From contig CAJNDS010000308.1 of assembly GCA_905221605.1 (NCBI GenBank), positions 87,501 through 151,500 of the forward strand: a DNA stretch of 64,000 nt. The letters run 5' to 3'. A program made the translations under genes and the position numbers. This DNA is from Symbiodinium natans (taxonomy: Eukaryota > Sar > Dinophyceae > Suessiales > Symbiodiniaceae). Numbering within the stretch: the first letter of the stretch is position 1; each line of letters begins with the position of its first letter. Positions 33,001 through 43,761 of the stretch are shown here, in pieces. The notes under the pieces were generated by a model. The model did not search any database. It had not been told where the DNA came from and was given only the letters and a program-made list of their open reading frames with translations.

Positions 33001-34919
33001 AAACCCACTTCCCTACCCTTAGGTACACCCCCTCCAAACCCTGGATTACGGCGGACCTCGCCCAGGAAATTGGAAGAGCTCGGCACAAGCGCATCGCTAA
33101 CCACCACGACCACGCCGCCTTTTACAAGGAGGTTAAAAAAAAGGCTAGAAAGGCCAAAACAGCATGGCTCAGGGATAACCTCCTCAAGGACACCAACACA
33201 GCACACAAGACTATTTGGAAACAGGTCCAAAATTTCAGAAGGGGTTTCCGCGCTAAACACACTAGACTAAAACGCCTCGGCCGACCAGTTCCTTGGACCT
33301 CAACCCATAAGGTCTTTAAAGAACACTTAGAAACCCAGCAGTGGGGACCATCCACAGTTTCCTCTGAAGAACTGGAGCTCCTTGATAGCTCCCCCTTAAT
33401 TGCTAATCCGCCAGCACAAGCCCCAGAACCATTCACCTTAGAAGAAATGTTGACCGCGCTCGCCAAACTAAGAGCAGGTAGAGCGCCTGGACTGGACGGC
33501 ATCCCCGCAGATTCCTTGCACCAGTTGGACCACACCAATTAGCACAAACTACTCCGCCTTATGAATAACTGCCTCAACCAACGCAAAATCCCTAAGTCAT
33601 GGAAGCGAGCCCTAGTAGTTAGCATTTACAAAGGTAAAGGAGCTGATTCGGACCCTGCGTCTTACCGACCAATCAGCCTCCTCTCAGCGTACTATAAGCT
33701 GTACGCTGCTCTTTTACAAACTAGAATAGCCGCCTCCCATGACAATATAATTCGGGAAACCCAGTATGGATTCAGAGCTAAAAGGGGTACACAACAACCC
33801 CTTTTTATTACCCGCAGGCTCCAAGACTACTCCGCCAAAACAGGCCAACCCTTCCAGCTCCTTTTCCTTGACTGGAAGCAGGCCTTCGATAAAGTTGACC
33901 ACTCCGCCATGATGATCGCTCTTAGGCGAATTGGATTACACAGTCAATACCTCGAAGTAATCCGAGACTTGTATGATTCCCCCTCCTTCTGTACAAAGGG
34001 CACACAAGGTGACCTTTCATGGGGTACTCCGCACACTGGCATCCGACAGGGATGCCCACTAAGCCCTTACCTATTTGTAATGGTTATGAGTGTCATGTTC
34101 GAGGACGTAGATAGACGGCTTCGCACACAAGGTACTCCGCAAAATTCTTGGTCAGTAGGCAAACCTGTATATGATCTAGAATACGCCGATGACACCATGC
34201 TTATTGGCGTTACCCCTACCCAGCTTGAAGACATGCTCTGTTCTGTTCAAGTAGAGGCATCTCTTTATGGGCTCAGCCTAAATTTCGACAAAACCGAGCT
34301 ACTCCGCCACCCTAACCACCCCGCCACAATCAAATTCGCTAATGGCCGCAACGTACCAGTTACAGAGTCCGTCAAATACCTCGGTTCCCAGGTAACATGG
34401 GAAAAACCGACCAAAGCAGCCTTGCAAGCCAGAGCCCAACAAGCGCATGTCTCGTTCCTTAAACTACAACACGTATGGCAAAGCAAACTTCCTTGGAAAG
34501 TTAAATCCAGGATCTTCCATTCCTGTATAGTGCCCTCATACCTCCATGGACTCTCCACCCTCACCCTAGAAAAGACCCACTTCAAAACTATCGATGGATG
34601 GTACTTCAGATACCTCAGAAGAGCCCTGAAAATCAAATCCTCATATTACTCCAGGATCTCCAATAAGAGAGTTTGGAAATGCGCTGGTAGGCCAATATTG
34701 CCATCTCAAACCTTACTGTCCAGTCAATTTAAACTTCTCACCCAATCAATTACCACTCCGCCAGACAAGCCGCAGCACCACGTAGTCTTTTCCCCCGGAT
34801 ATAAGGATAGAATTAAGTTCACTAAGTCCAAATCTCGCGGACACCCCGCAAGGTATTGGTTTGAACTGGTCTCCTCAGAAGCAATACGCTACCTCAACCA
34901 CCACATAGACCACTCCGCT
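28495..34919 (+). repeat. Dispersed ACTCCGCC motif set
   Basis: Exact ACTCCGCC begins at 28495, 28631, 28850, 29093, 29281, 29688, 29824, 29884, 30054, 30285, 30373, 30906, 31263, 32308, 32382, 32491, 33551, 33829, 33901, 34301 and 34754. ACTCCGC followed by A, G or T begins at 28783, 28908, 29471, 30144, 30605, 34026, 34134 and 34912. The context is usually CYACTCCGCCAG, and AATCCGCCAG variants occur. All are in the element's sense orientation; only one copy was noticed elsewhere (12281). The motif appears in three codon phases: Tyr/His-Ser-Ala, Thr-Pro-Pro and Leu-Leu-Arg. Confidence 0.9.
30078..31187 (+). other. Interior segment of the retrotransposon, coding status unclear
   Basis: Between the ORF1 stop and the open frame of the endonuclease. 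Two plus-strand frames (30,251-30,826 and 30,727-31,083) are open but show no recognisable domain. Five ACTCCGC motifs occur here. It may be a degraded part of the polyprotein or an inter-ORF spacer. Confidence 0.5.
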
Positions 34920-35105
34920 CCCCCAAGAACGGAAGGCTACAGAAGAGACTTCTTAGGCCTCAAACAGCACCTCAACCTAGACCCCTCCTTCGGTGATCGC
35001 CTGACGACTGCGCCAACGCGCGCCCCGACGCTTTTCCCGCTGTATCAAAAGACAGTTGGATGCGCATGGCAAGCATTAAAAAAAAAAACTAACCCTAAAC
35101 CCTAA
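31188..35105 (+). pseudogene. AP endonuclease - RNase H - reverse transcriptase polyprotein with an in-frame stop
   Basis: The frame is open from 31,188; the first ATG (31,344) lies inside the endonuclease, after its Asn motif (AQNVQS, about 31,326), so the true start is upstream or lost. Endonuclease: FLTETHA, IIGDFNV, SDHYLLE (about 31,310-32,240). RNase H (about 32,409-32,865) has all acidic residues: YTDGSG, NTAELTA, YYDSKWA, GHSGDQGNRTAD. RT: APGLDGIPAD, SYRPISLL, DWKQAFDKVDH, GIRQGCPLSPYLF, EYADDTML, KYLGSQVTW. A TAG at 33,540-33,542 splits the RT between its first conserved blocks; the frame is unchanged after it, so a point mutation or stop read-through is possible. The last codons run through the A-tail and stop at a TAA of the flanking telomere repeat. 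RNase H before rather than after the RT is atypical of LINEs. Confidence 0.88.
35089..35097 (+). repeat. Candidate 3' target-site duplication
   Basis: CTAACCCTA directly after the A-tail, matching 28345-28353, then CCCTAAA repeats resume. Confidence 0.6.
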
Positions 35106-36017
35106 ACCCCAAACCCCCCCCCCTTCCCGCACCGCGCGGAGCTCGTCTTTGAAGCTCGCAGGGTCAAAGCGCCAGGATGGGCGGCGCCGTGCTTTCGCCT
35201 CGCCAAGTGAGACTTGAGTGAGTGGGGTGTTACTTGGGGCTTAGGGTTTAGGGTGGAGGGTTTGGGGCTTGGGGTTTGGGGTTTAGGGTTTGGGGTTTAG
35301 GGTTTAGGGTTTCGGGTTTCGGGCTTCGGGTCTAGGGTATATAATCCCTGAACCCTCCACCCTACAATGCTGGGTGGTGCGAGGGCTTTGGGTTGAAATC
35401 TTGCTGTGCTTGGGAATTAGGGAAGTTCCCCTGCAGGAGAAGGTCATGCCCTCCTGAAATCTAGGGTTTGGGGTCGAAATCTTGGGGGCCGTTGCATGCG
35501 AATTTCTTGGGGCTTCGGCAGCTCAGAAAATCGACTCACCTGAGCTTTTGATTGCAGCCAGCTCCTAAATGCAGTCAGAGTCTCTAGCCTGGGGTTTAGG
35601 GCGAGGTAGGGCCTGGGGGGGCTCTTCGATTCGACTGGTGTGTTCATCTGGGCAGACGGACGCTCGGCTCAGCCCAAGCCCCGGGGATCTGCCGAGACCT
35701 CGGCTCGCATTGGGGCATTTTTTGAGGTGCGGGGTTCTAGGGCAACCCTAAACCCTAAACCCTAAACCCTAATTAAACCCTAAACCCTAAACCCTAAACC
35801 CTAGACCCTAAACCAACCCCAACGAAAAATTCCTGAGCCGCCTCCGAGCCGCGAACCTTGCAGACCGCTTCTGTGCAGCAGAAAGGCTAGTCACGGTGAT
35901 GTAAGGACCTCAACCCAAAACCCTACCTCCTTGGAACCGTCTTCTGACCCTTCAACCCGAACCTGCAGAAGGCCCTAGAGAACCATCAAGCTCAGGAAGC
36001 GGGGGGGGGTGGGGACT

Positions 36018-36210
36018 TACGGGCGGCCCAAAGGCCGGTCGAGCGCGCGGTGAACACTGGCAGCACAGACCATCTTCTCGTGCACAGAACGGTGTAAACT
36101 TTGAACTTCGAACTTCGGGAGGTCGCTTGCACCCAGTGCACAGCCAGGTCGCTTCCCAAGGCCCCGCCGGAAGTCCGCTTGCGCGGTCGCGCGCGCTGCA
36201 CTGATTTCCT
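36018..36210 (-). other. Exon-like island with a canonical GT donor
   Basis: The minus strand encodes GEEISAARATAQADFRR, then LPKFEVQSLHRSVHEKMV and CAASVHRALDRPLGRP, and meets a GTAAGT donor at its end. Open for about 190 bases with balanced composition. No family recognised. Confidence 0.4.
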
Positions 36211-37944
36211 CTCCAGCAAGTTCGGTTCCCCACAGCGTCATCTCTACTCCCCAAAAGGGGCCCGCAACCCTCAAACCCGACACCTTAATTAAACCGACAA
36301 CCCCCAAGTCCCTGAACATGACGAGGAACGGTCGCCTGTTGAGGTTTGGGGCTTAGGGTTGAGGATTTCGGGGCCTCTCGCGCTTCGCCAGCGAATCCCT
36401 GAAGAAGGTGGCTGGGCTTTTGGGGTTCAGGTTTCCATCCAGGGTGCAGTTGTGCTTTCAACACCCTAAGAAATTGCAACGGGCCCCCCTGAAACCCAGA
36501 ACCAAGGCCTCAAACCCTCTCGTAACCCTCTTTAGCCCCCCGAAAAAAAGACCCCACTCTCCTCCAAGAGGTCATTGAGCGAGGGAAGCTCCTCCTCTAT
36601 GTCGGCCTGGGGGGCGTCGATGGGTTTTCGAGGGTCGGTTTAAGGTTACGTCTTTTGGGCGCTCCTGGGGTTGCCTCTGCCCCCAGGTACCTTTCGCAAG
36701 AGCCTTGATCTAACGCCCTCAACACAAAACCTGCCAAGCTGAGGGGTCGCAAGGGCTTAGGATTTGGGCCCGTCAGTCGTAAGTGTCCCATGAAGTAGGT
36801 GACCAACAAAACTTTGAATATTTGGGCTTCGAATGTCAGAGGGGTTTAGCCGACAAGCAGTCTCCTGAGGTAAACCTGGAACCCACTGCATCATTCACAA
36901 GACCTTGGCTGTAGGGGGGCAAGAGCGCAACCCTAAACCCCCCCAAGGTTCCAGCCAGCAGAAATCCTCTCCCCTCGCAAGAAGAAGGGGCGTGGAGCTG
37001 AGGGCTTGAGGTTTGCTCCCGGCCCTTTCTTCGAGACTTAGGGAGACTTGGGCACCCTGAGAGAGAACCCATTCAAGGATGCCGGAAGAACCTGGTTCCC
37101 CTACTTCCTCGGGGACCCAAGTCCCCAAACCTAGCCCCTAAACCTTCTAAGCCCTGAAACCCTAAACCCAGCATCCGCGAGGCTGAAACCCGGAAAACCT
37201 GAAACCCTCCACCCCCACGCCCCCAAGATCGACCCGAAGTTACTTGGCGCCAGGCCATCACGCACTGAATCCATGGGGTGGCGGGCCGTCGAACAGCTAC
37301 TTGCTGCAGGAGCCCAACCAGGCACGGAGAAACTGTTCTGGGATATCCCTACCTTTTTTGGAGATTGCCATGTTCGTGCTGTAAACGGGATTGGCGGGAG
37401 AAGGCTCTGTTCAAAATCATGGCCCCTCAGAAGGGATTGCCTTCAAAGGCCCATAAGGACTTGTTCCGAAACCCTCCAAAATCACTCAGCACTGTTGAAA
37501 GGCAGCTAAACCTTAGAAGGGCGTTTCTCTGCGTACTTAGGCCTTGAACCCGAAACCGCAGATTGGCAGTTTCGGGGGATTTTTTTGGGGGGCGTGGAAA
37601 TCGTGCCCAAACTACTCTGGTGCCATCCCCAAAGGAGTTGTTAGCAGTTTCACGAACCTTTGCAGTATGTCAAGGTTTGGGCTTCTGTCGGCCGGCAGCA
37701 GCGGCTTCACCCCAATCCCCAAACCCGACTCCTGAAAACCCTAAACCCTAAACCCGTGTGCTGAGGGTGTACTTGCCTAAGCCGTCGACCCGAAACCCTG
37801 CCCACAAGACCCTTGCCAACTAACCCTGAACCTCAAATCCCGAAACCCTAACCCCCAACCCGCAAATTCTGATTTCGTTGATAAGACGTGATGTCCAGAG
37901 GCGAGGCGGTGAAAGTGCAACGAGGATCACGCACCAGAGCGTAC

Positions 37945-38138
37945 CCTAAACCCTCAACCCTCAACCCTAAACCCGATAAGCCCTAAACCCTAAAACCCCA
38001 AACCCTAAGCCCTATAAGCCCTAAACCCTATAAGCCCTAAACCCTAAACCCTAAACCCTATAAGCCCTAAAGCCTAAAACCCTAAAACCCTAAAACCCTA
38101 AAACCCTGAACCCTAAACCCTAAACCCTAAACCCTATC
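37945..38138 (-). repeat. CCCTAAA array with CCCTATAAG variants
   Basis: Heptamers are interleaved with ccctataag and ccctaaaa units, a higher-order pattern not seen in the other arrays. Confidence 0.85.
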
Positions 38139-38324
38139 AGCCCTAAGCCCTCAGGGCTGGGTCCGGCACCTGCCGGCGGTGAGGGTGAGCCTCGGAGTGG
38201 TGGTTGTTTTTTTCGGGTTTGGGGCTTTAGGGTTTAGGGTTTAGGGCTTAGGGCTTAGGGCTTAGGGTTCAGGATTTTTAGGGTTTAGGGTTTAGGGTTT
38301 AGGGTTTAGGGTTGGGGTTTGGAG

Positions 38325-38516
<192 letters not shown>

Positions 38517-39211
38517 AATGGGTTTAGGGCGATAAATGGGCTCCGGCAAAGAAACCGCAAGACCCTAAAACCCCCAAAGAACCGCAAAGCTCGGAGCCCT
38601 CCTCTCCAAAAGCGCCCCCTAAGCCACAAAAATAGAAAACCTGCAAAGGCCCTTCAAGAACCCCTACCAAAGTAAACCCAAAACCCCAAAACCCCAAACC
38701 CCCAAACCCCAAAACTCCAAAACCCCAAAACCCCAAAACCCGAAACCCCAACCCCCTAAACCCTGCAAACCCTGGATCCCCTCCTAAGCCCCTAAACCAC
38801 AGAGAGTGATGGGCGCCACGCGCGCAGCATCCCCATCCTCCTGCACTTGAAGCTGAGAGGGGCCCCCCGAAGTTTCGAAGAGGGTGGAGGGTTTAGGGCT
38901 GAAACCTTCCTCCTTCTTTAGATGGCCACTTTTTGGCTTAGGGTTTAGGGTTTCGGGTTGAGAGTTTGGGGTTTGGAGGCTTGGAGTTTGGGGGTAAGGA
39001 GGGTGGGGGGCCTCCAGTCGGGTCTCTAGTCTTGACGAATTCGTGTAGTGTAGTGTGCGACAGAATGGCTCTGGGTCACAATATTCAGCTAAACCTTAAC
39101 CCCTTTAGTATGTTGGTTGCTTAACAAGAACCGAGAACCCCCGGCGCTTGCGCGGGCAGCTTCTAACCGAACCCTTAACAGGGAATCTTGCAGGCTCACA
39201 CATCACGTTCC

Positions 39212-39408
39212 CCTAAACCCTAAACCCTAAACCCTAAACCCTAAGCCCTAAGCCCTAAACCCTAAACCCTAAACCCTAAACCCTAAACCCTAAACCCTAA
39301 ACCCTTAACCCTTAACCCTTAACCCTTAAACCCTTAAACCCTAAACCCTAAACCCTAAACCCTAAACCCTAAACCCTAAACCCTAAACCCTAAACCCAAA
39401 CCCTAGAC
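39212..39408 (-). repeat. CCCTAAA array with a CCCTTAA block
   Basis: About 26 units; four consecutive CCCTTAA variants lie near 39300-39330, between standard CCCTAAA runs. Confidence 0.9.
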
Positions 39409-40087
39409 CCTAGATTCTGACATGCATAAACCCTGCTCTGGCCCAAGTTGGGATCGCAAAATCCCCCAGACCGACCCCCGCTACCCAAAACAAGGCCCCC
39501 CAGAGAAGGCGCGCAATCCTTGAAGAAGGCTTTCATGTGCGGTTGATTTGGGTAGGGGGAACTCTAACAATTCTGGGGGGGCTTAAAGTTTAAGACATCA
39601 GGCGAAAAAGTTAAAAGGAGGCCTAGAGGGAAAAGGGGCAAAAGAGGGCTTTCGGTTGAGGGTTTCGAAGTCGGGCAATCGAGAGCAAGCTGGCCTAAAT
39701 TCCATAAGGCCAGGTTTAGGGCGCCCTAAACCCTAAACTCTAAACCCGTAACCCTCAAACCCCACAAAAACAACCAAAGCCGGGTCCCACCTGGCTCTGC
39801 AGCGTCATGGGGAAGGCCCCTAGCGCCTAGAAAGTGTGATTCGCGCCACTTCTCTGAATCTAGGGTTCGGGGGGTCTGAGAGGTTTGGGGGGTTTGGGGG
39901 GGTTTTTTGGAGGGTTTTGGGGTTGGGGGGGGGTTTAGCTGGTTTGGGGGGTTTGGTGGGTTTGGGGGGTTCCCAACTAAATCCTAAAATTGCCCTAAAA
40001 CCCCAAATCTTAACCCGACATCCTAAACCCCTAAAACCCCCCTAAACCCCCCAACCCCTTGCCTCAATTCGGGCCCGTTCTTGGATA

Positions 40088-40242
40088 CAGGGTTTAGGGT
40101 TTAGGGTTTAGGGTTTAGGGTTTAGGGTTTAGGGTTTAGGGTTTAGGGTTTTGGGTTTTGGGTTTAGGGTTTAGGGTTTAGGGTTTAGGGTTTAGGGTTT
40201 AGGGTTTAGGGTTTTAGGGTTTAGGGTTTAGGGTTTAGGGTT
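40088..40242 (+). repeat. Last telomere-like array
   Basis: About 21 TTTAGGG units with TTTTGGG and TTTTAGGG slips. No further array is seen from here to the end of the window. Confidence 0.9.
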
Positions 40243-41072
40243 TATTCTGGGAACCCAGAAGTGCGACAAGCGAAACCCGCAAGATGTTTCGTCTTCAATG
40301 TTTGGGGGGTTTGGGCTGAGGACCCCCGGCATTGAGGGTTTATCTGAACCCCTAACCTCTCTGCAAGAAACCACAAAAAAACCTAAGTGGCATATTTTTT
40401 AGCCAACAAAAAAAGGGGGGCAAGTTCTGGGCTCCACAACGGCCTGCGCGCAGCGCAGCCCATGACGCCCGCTGGGGAGATGCGCTGCGCACTTGAAGGC
40501 TTGGCGGTGGGTGGAGAGACCAGACTCATACACCCAGAATGATCACGATGGTGATGAGGGTGAGGAGAATGACGGTGGAGGGTTTGAAGGTTGAGGGCTT
40601 AGGGCTGCAGGCTGCAGGCTGCAAGAACATCAAGGTTGAGGGCCGATCCGATGAACTGGCACAACATCCTCCGAAAGCCTCCGTGCCCTGAATCCTGAAA
40701 CCTACACCCAAACCGCCGAGGAGCCTTGAGCCAATTGCAGGAGAGTTTGCTTCAGCCTTTTGCTGCGCGCAGAAAGACTGTACTTCGCTGTGACTCTTCG
40801 TATGGCACGCACCCTTTAAATAACAAGTTTAAAAATCACGCTTCTTTGAACCCAGAAATCATTAGTCTCGGTGTCAACACGCAGGGTGTGGTCTCCACCC
40901 CCCTGACATGCATAGCAGAAGAAGGCCGCTGGCACCAGAGATTGCCTGCCACATTCCAATAAGGCGCTGGTAAAGGCCCAGACAGATGCGTGTAAATCGT
41001 GATCACCCTGCCAAAGGATGATGGCCGTGCTACGCAAAGCAGGCTTTCAGAACGATTCGGTGGGAGCTACTG

Positions 41073-42256
41073 CTATACATGCCCAGAGCGAAACAGCCAA
41101 CAAGCCATGGTGTCAAGAATGACAGGGACGGGCCCAGGTGACCATATGACTCCTCCAGCACCTCCTATGCTTTCTCGTATATGGCAACTTCCGTCGAACT
41201 GCGCAACTAAGTGGCTGTCCTTGACCAGCTTAAGTTCCACGATAAGTGGAGTCAGTGCCAGTGCCGGGATCGGCCTGACGGCCTTAACTTGTACATGTAA
41301 ACCTCTACGTTGGCACAGTTTGGGGTAAAGGGAAACATTTGGCGTGCCAACTTCCTGCTGGTACATAGGAGCAAGTAGATAACGGTGTGGATCCAGAACA
41401 GCGAGCACTTCCCCGTAAAGTCGCTTCTTTTGGAGATAGCGTTACGCCTTGGGCGCTGGCTCTAATAAGGCTAGAAAGTGGGCCTTATTTCAATTGTAAG
41501 ACCGCCATCTTTGCAGCACGGTTTATGCCGCGCAGTATCTAGCCGATCTAGCCACCATGAGGGCAGCGTTTTGGGCAGAAGGGTTCTCGGAATCGCATTC
41601 CAAAGGTTGGATGCGATCACTGTAATTCTGGCAAGGCGCTTCCCTCTATTTGGTTTCTCTGCCCAACCGGGATGCCAAGTGCACTGTTCTTCCATAACAT
41701 ATCTACGAATGGTTGCGATCCAGGCAAGCAGCACAGCACAGAAGCGATTGTCCGTTTTATGGGAGGGATTAGTTCCTTGCAGGGCTGCTTGGCAAAAGGA
41801 TTGTAACGTGTTGTTTCGGGTGTAGCCTAAAGAGTGGAGGACCACAAGAAGAGCAGCTCTTGTAATAGTGCAATTCGTAATCCAGTGTATAACTGAGGCA
41901 GTGTCCGCAGGGCATTCTTGCTATGAAATACATCCACAGCAAATTGGTTGCGCTCCAAATCCGTTGTCGTAAATTAGTTCCTTTCCCTTGCACTGTCGCA
42001 TGCACGCACGGCATTGTTCATCTCTTGTGGCAAATTGCCTATATATGAAGTAGGCATCTGCCTCTTCTGCAATGGCCCAGCGAAGTGCGTAGCAGCGGGT
42101 GATATTGGGTGCAATTGTTTTGGGTGGGAGGTTTAGTGCCAACAGGATCGAGCAAAGTTCACCAGCATGAGGCAGGTTAGCGACTTTCTGTCTCAGATAA
42201 CCTTGCGCTTCTACACATGCGGCATTTCTTAAGACGGCCCTCATAGCAAGCTGCAC
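41073..42256 (-). pseudogene. Degraded reading frame, possibly the 3' part of a retroelement
   Basis: On the minus strand 42256-41471 is one frame broken by a single TAG (41921-41923). It contains Cys-rich stretches (DEQCRACMRQCKG, PICCGC) and CTWHPGWAEKPNRGKRLA. A shifted frame (41408-41073) contains VAQFDGSCH...GGAGGVIW, which resembles the first strands of an RNase H fold. Further RNase H residues are not convincing. It lies downstream of the USP-bearing element on the same strand and may be an older insertion. Confidence 0.35.
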
Positions 42257-42993
42257 ATTCTTTAATTTGCGGCCATAGGATGGGACCGGGCCGTCTGCTG
42301 AGACGCTCAGGGCTTCTTGACAGCTGTTTCAGGCTGCTTTTTTGACTTTGACTTTGATTCGCAACGGGTCAGTGCATAGCAGAGACATGCAGACGCTGGT
42401 GGACCCGCGTAGCGATAATGAGCCAGCATAGGGATGCCTGGCAGCTTGTAGCTGCACTTGCATAAGCAAGCCTCAAGAGTGTGAAACCACGAGGCTGGCA
42501 TGCCGGTCCTAGGACCCAGCACATGCCTATGAGAGATTGGCCTTCCGGTCCGAAGACCCAGCAAAGGCACTACAGAAACACGACAAAGAACAGTGCTGAT
42601 GATAGAGCAACATAGATAAGCCAAATTCGCTGAACATCGTGGCCAGCTCTCCGGGATTGAAACACTACGTGCGAGAAGATGATGCAGCTGGGGAAGTCAA
42701 TAAACCAGATAGTTAGGAATAGATTCGATATCCAGTGAACATGAGAGCTTTGCTGCATCGATCGAAGTGGCTGTTGGAGCTACTAGTTGGCTGCAGAAAG
42801 GGCTTGTTCCAGGACAAACAGCATGAGCGTGATACCAAACTCGATACCCAACAACAGCAGCACCCTACGAACGTGCCCTTCCGTCGATCTGTGATTTGAC
42901 AAAAGATCACCTGTAATCGAGTGCAGCGGGCGAGTATCCACAAAAAACAGTGCAGGTGGAATGGTATAAGTCAGAAAGCAAAAAGAAGAAGGA
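42257..42993. other. Spacer at the 3' end of the USP-bearing retrotransposon
   Basis: Contains a short (ttgact)n-like run near 42335-42355 and an imperfect ccggtcc-gacccagc duplication near 42505-42565. A 72-codon minus-strand frame (43001-42783, GTG start) overlapping the USP stop has a hydrophobic C-terminus (LLLLGIEFGITLMLFV). None is a confident gene. Confidence 0.4.
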
Positions 42994-43761
42994 TCAGTCA
43001 CCCACTAGTGCAAGGAGATAAAAATTCCGCATTAGGACCTCAGCCTCGTTTGAGGAGAGTTCAGCCACGCTCACACCATCATCAGAAGTATATCTGCGAA
43101 TATCACCATCGCACCCGGATTGAAACTCATGAAAGAAGGCTCGATAATGACCAGATTGCGGACTGTTGCCCAGATGGTATACCCCGGATACAACATGATA
43201 GGACCGCAGAGCTTTCCGATTTTCCACCAAGGTCGGTATGAGAAGACTGTCGGGGATCTTGAGACGAACATTGTTCTTCCGGATCCGGCCATGCTGAAGG
43301 GAGAAACGCATGACCTGTAGAAAAAGAATCCTTGGCGGATGTATCAGAAATTGCAGCCCTTCTGTTGTCTGATGCCATTCCTGTATCATGGCGGGAAGGC
43401 TTCGGTGTCGACCAATGTGAAGTATAATTGGCGCTGAGGTTAGATCAATCACATCCACCAGAGCGGAGGTCGGGTCGTATGAATGAATTGACCCTCCCAA
43501 TCCAGGAATCGTGACATATTCCAGGAGGAACATCAAAAATTCAACCACATCCTGTTGTGTACCCGGTCTGCCCCATATGGCCAAGATTCTTGACCATTCC
43601 TCTATATCACACAGCCTGCCATTTGTCTCTGCAACCCGCTGCTGAACTGTAAGCAGGAGTCCTCCCATCGATTCATGAAAATGCCGGCTGAGCCACCATA
43701 TACACAGAAGTAGTGCATTCTGATAGCATGTATTGCCAGTGTTTGCAGAATTGGGAGGGCA
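42994..43761 (-). CDS. Ubiquitin-specific protease (peptidase C19) domain
   Basis: Cleaves ubiquitin from proteins; a cysteine protease. The Cys box (GNTCYQNALL, catalytic Cys codon 43728-43726) lies upstream of the first ATG (43668) in the same frame, so the domain must be entered from upstream. QQDVVEFLMFLLEYV matches the QQDAxEF block. The His box reads GVYHLGNSPQSGHYRAFF, followed by YTSDDGVS and a final hydrophobic strand (FYLLALV). Length, about 250 residues, is a compact USP. The 327-codon ORF stops at 43,772 in another frame, so fusion would need a frameshift. Its presence in a retroelement suggests it may protect element proteins from ubiquitin-dependent decay or act on host chromatin; that role is inference. 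Confidence 0.85.
   Translation of the reverse strand, partial: CPPNSANTGNTCYQNALLLCIWWLSRHFHESMGGLLLTVQQRVAETNGRLCDIEEWSRILAIWGRPGTQQDVVEFLMFLLEYVTIPGLGGSIHSYDPTSALVDVIDLTSAPIILHIGRHRSLPAMIQEWHQTTEGLQFLIHPPRILFLQVMRFSLQHGRIRKNNVRLKIPDSLLIPTLVENRKALRSYHVVSGVYHLGNSPQSGHYRAFFHEFQSGCDGDIRRYTSDDGVSVAELSSNEAEVLMRNFYLLALVGD

Larger units (their letters stand above)
28354..35088 (+). mobile_element. Non-LTR retrotransposon inserted in telomere-like repeats
   Basis: The 6.7-kb element runs from just inside CCCTAAACCCTAACCCTA to an 11-A tail at 35078-35088, followed by CTAACCCTAAACCC. It contains a degraded first ORF, an AP endonuclease, an RNase H and a reverse transcriptase. The A-tail, lack of terminal repeats and endonuclease-RT content define a LINE-type element copying by target-primed reverse transcription. 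Insertion into telomere repeats is known for other non-LTR families (TRAS/SART in silkworm). ACTCCGCC motifs fill the element and are nearly absent outside it. A stop in the RT and frameshifts in ORF1 suggest the copy is inactive. Confidence 0.9.
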
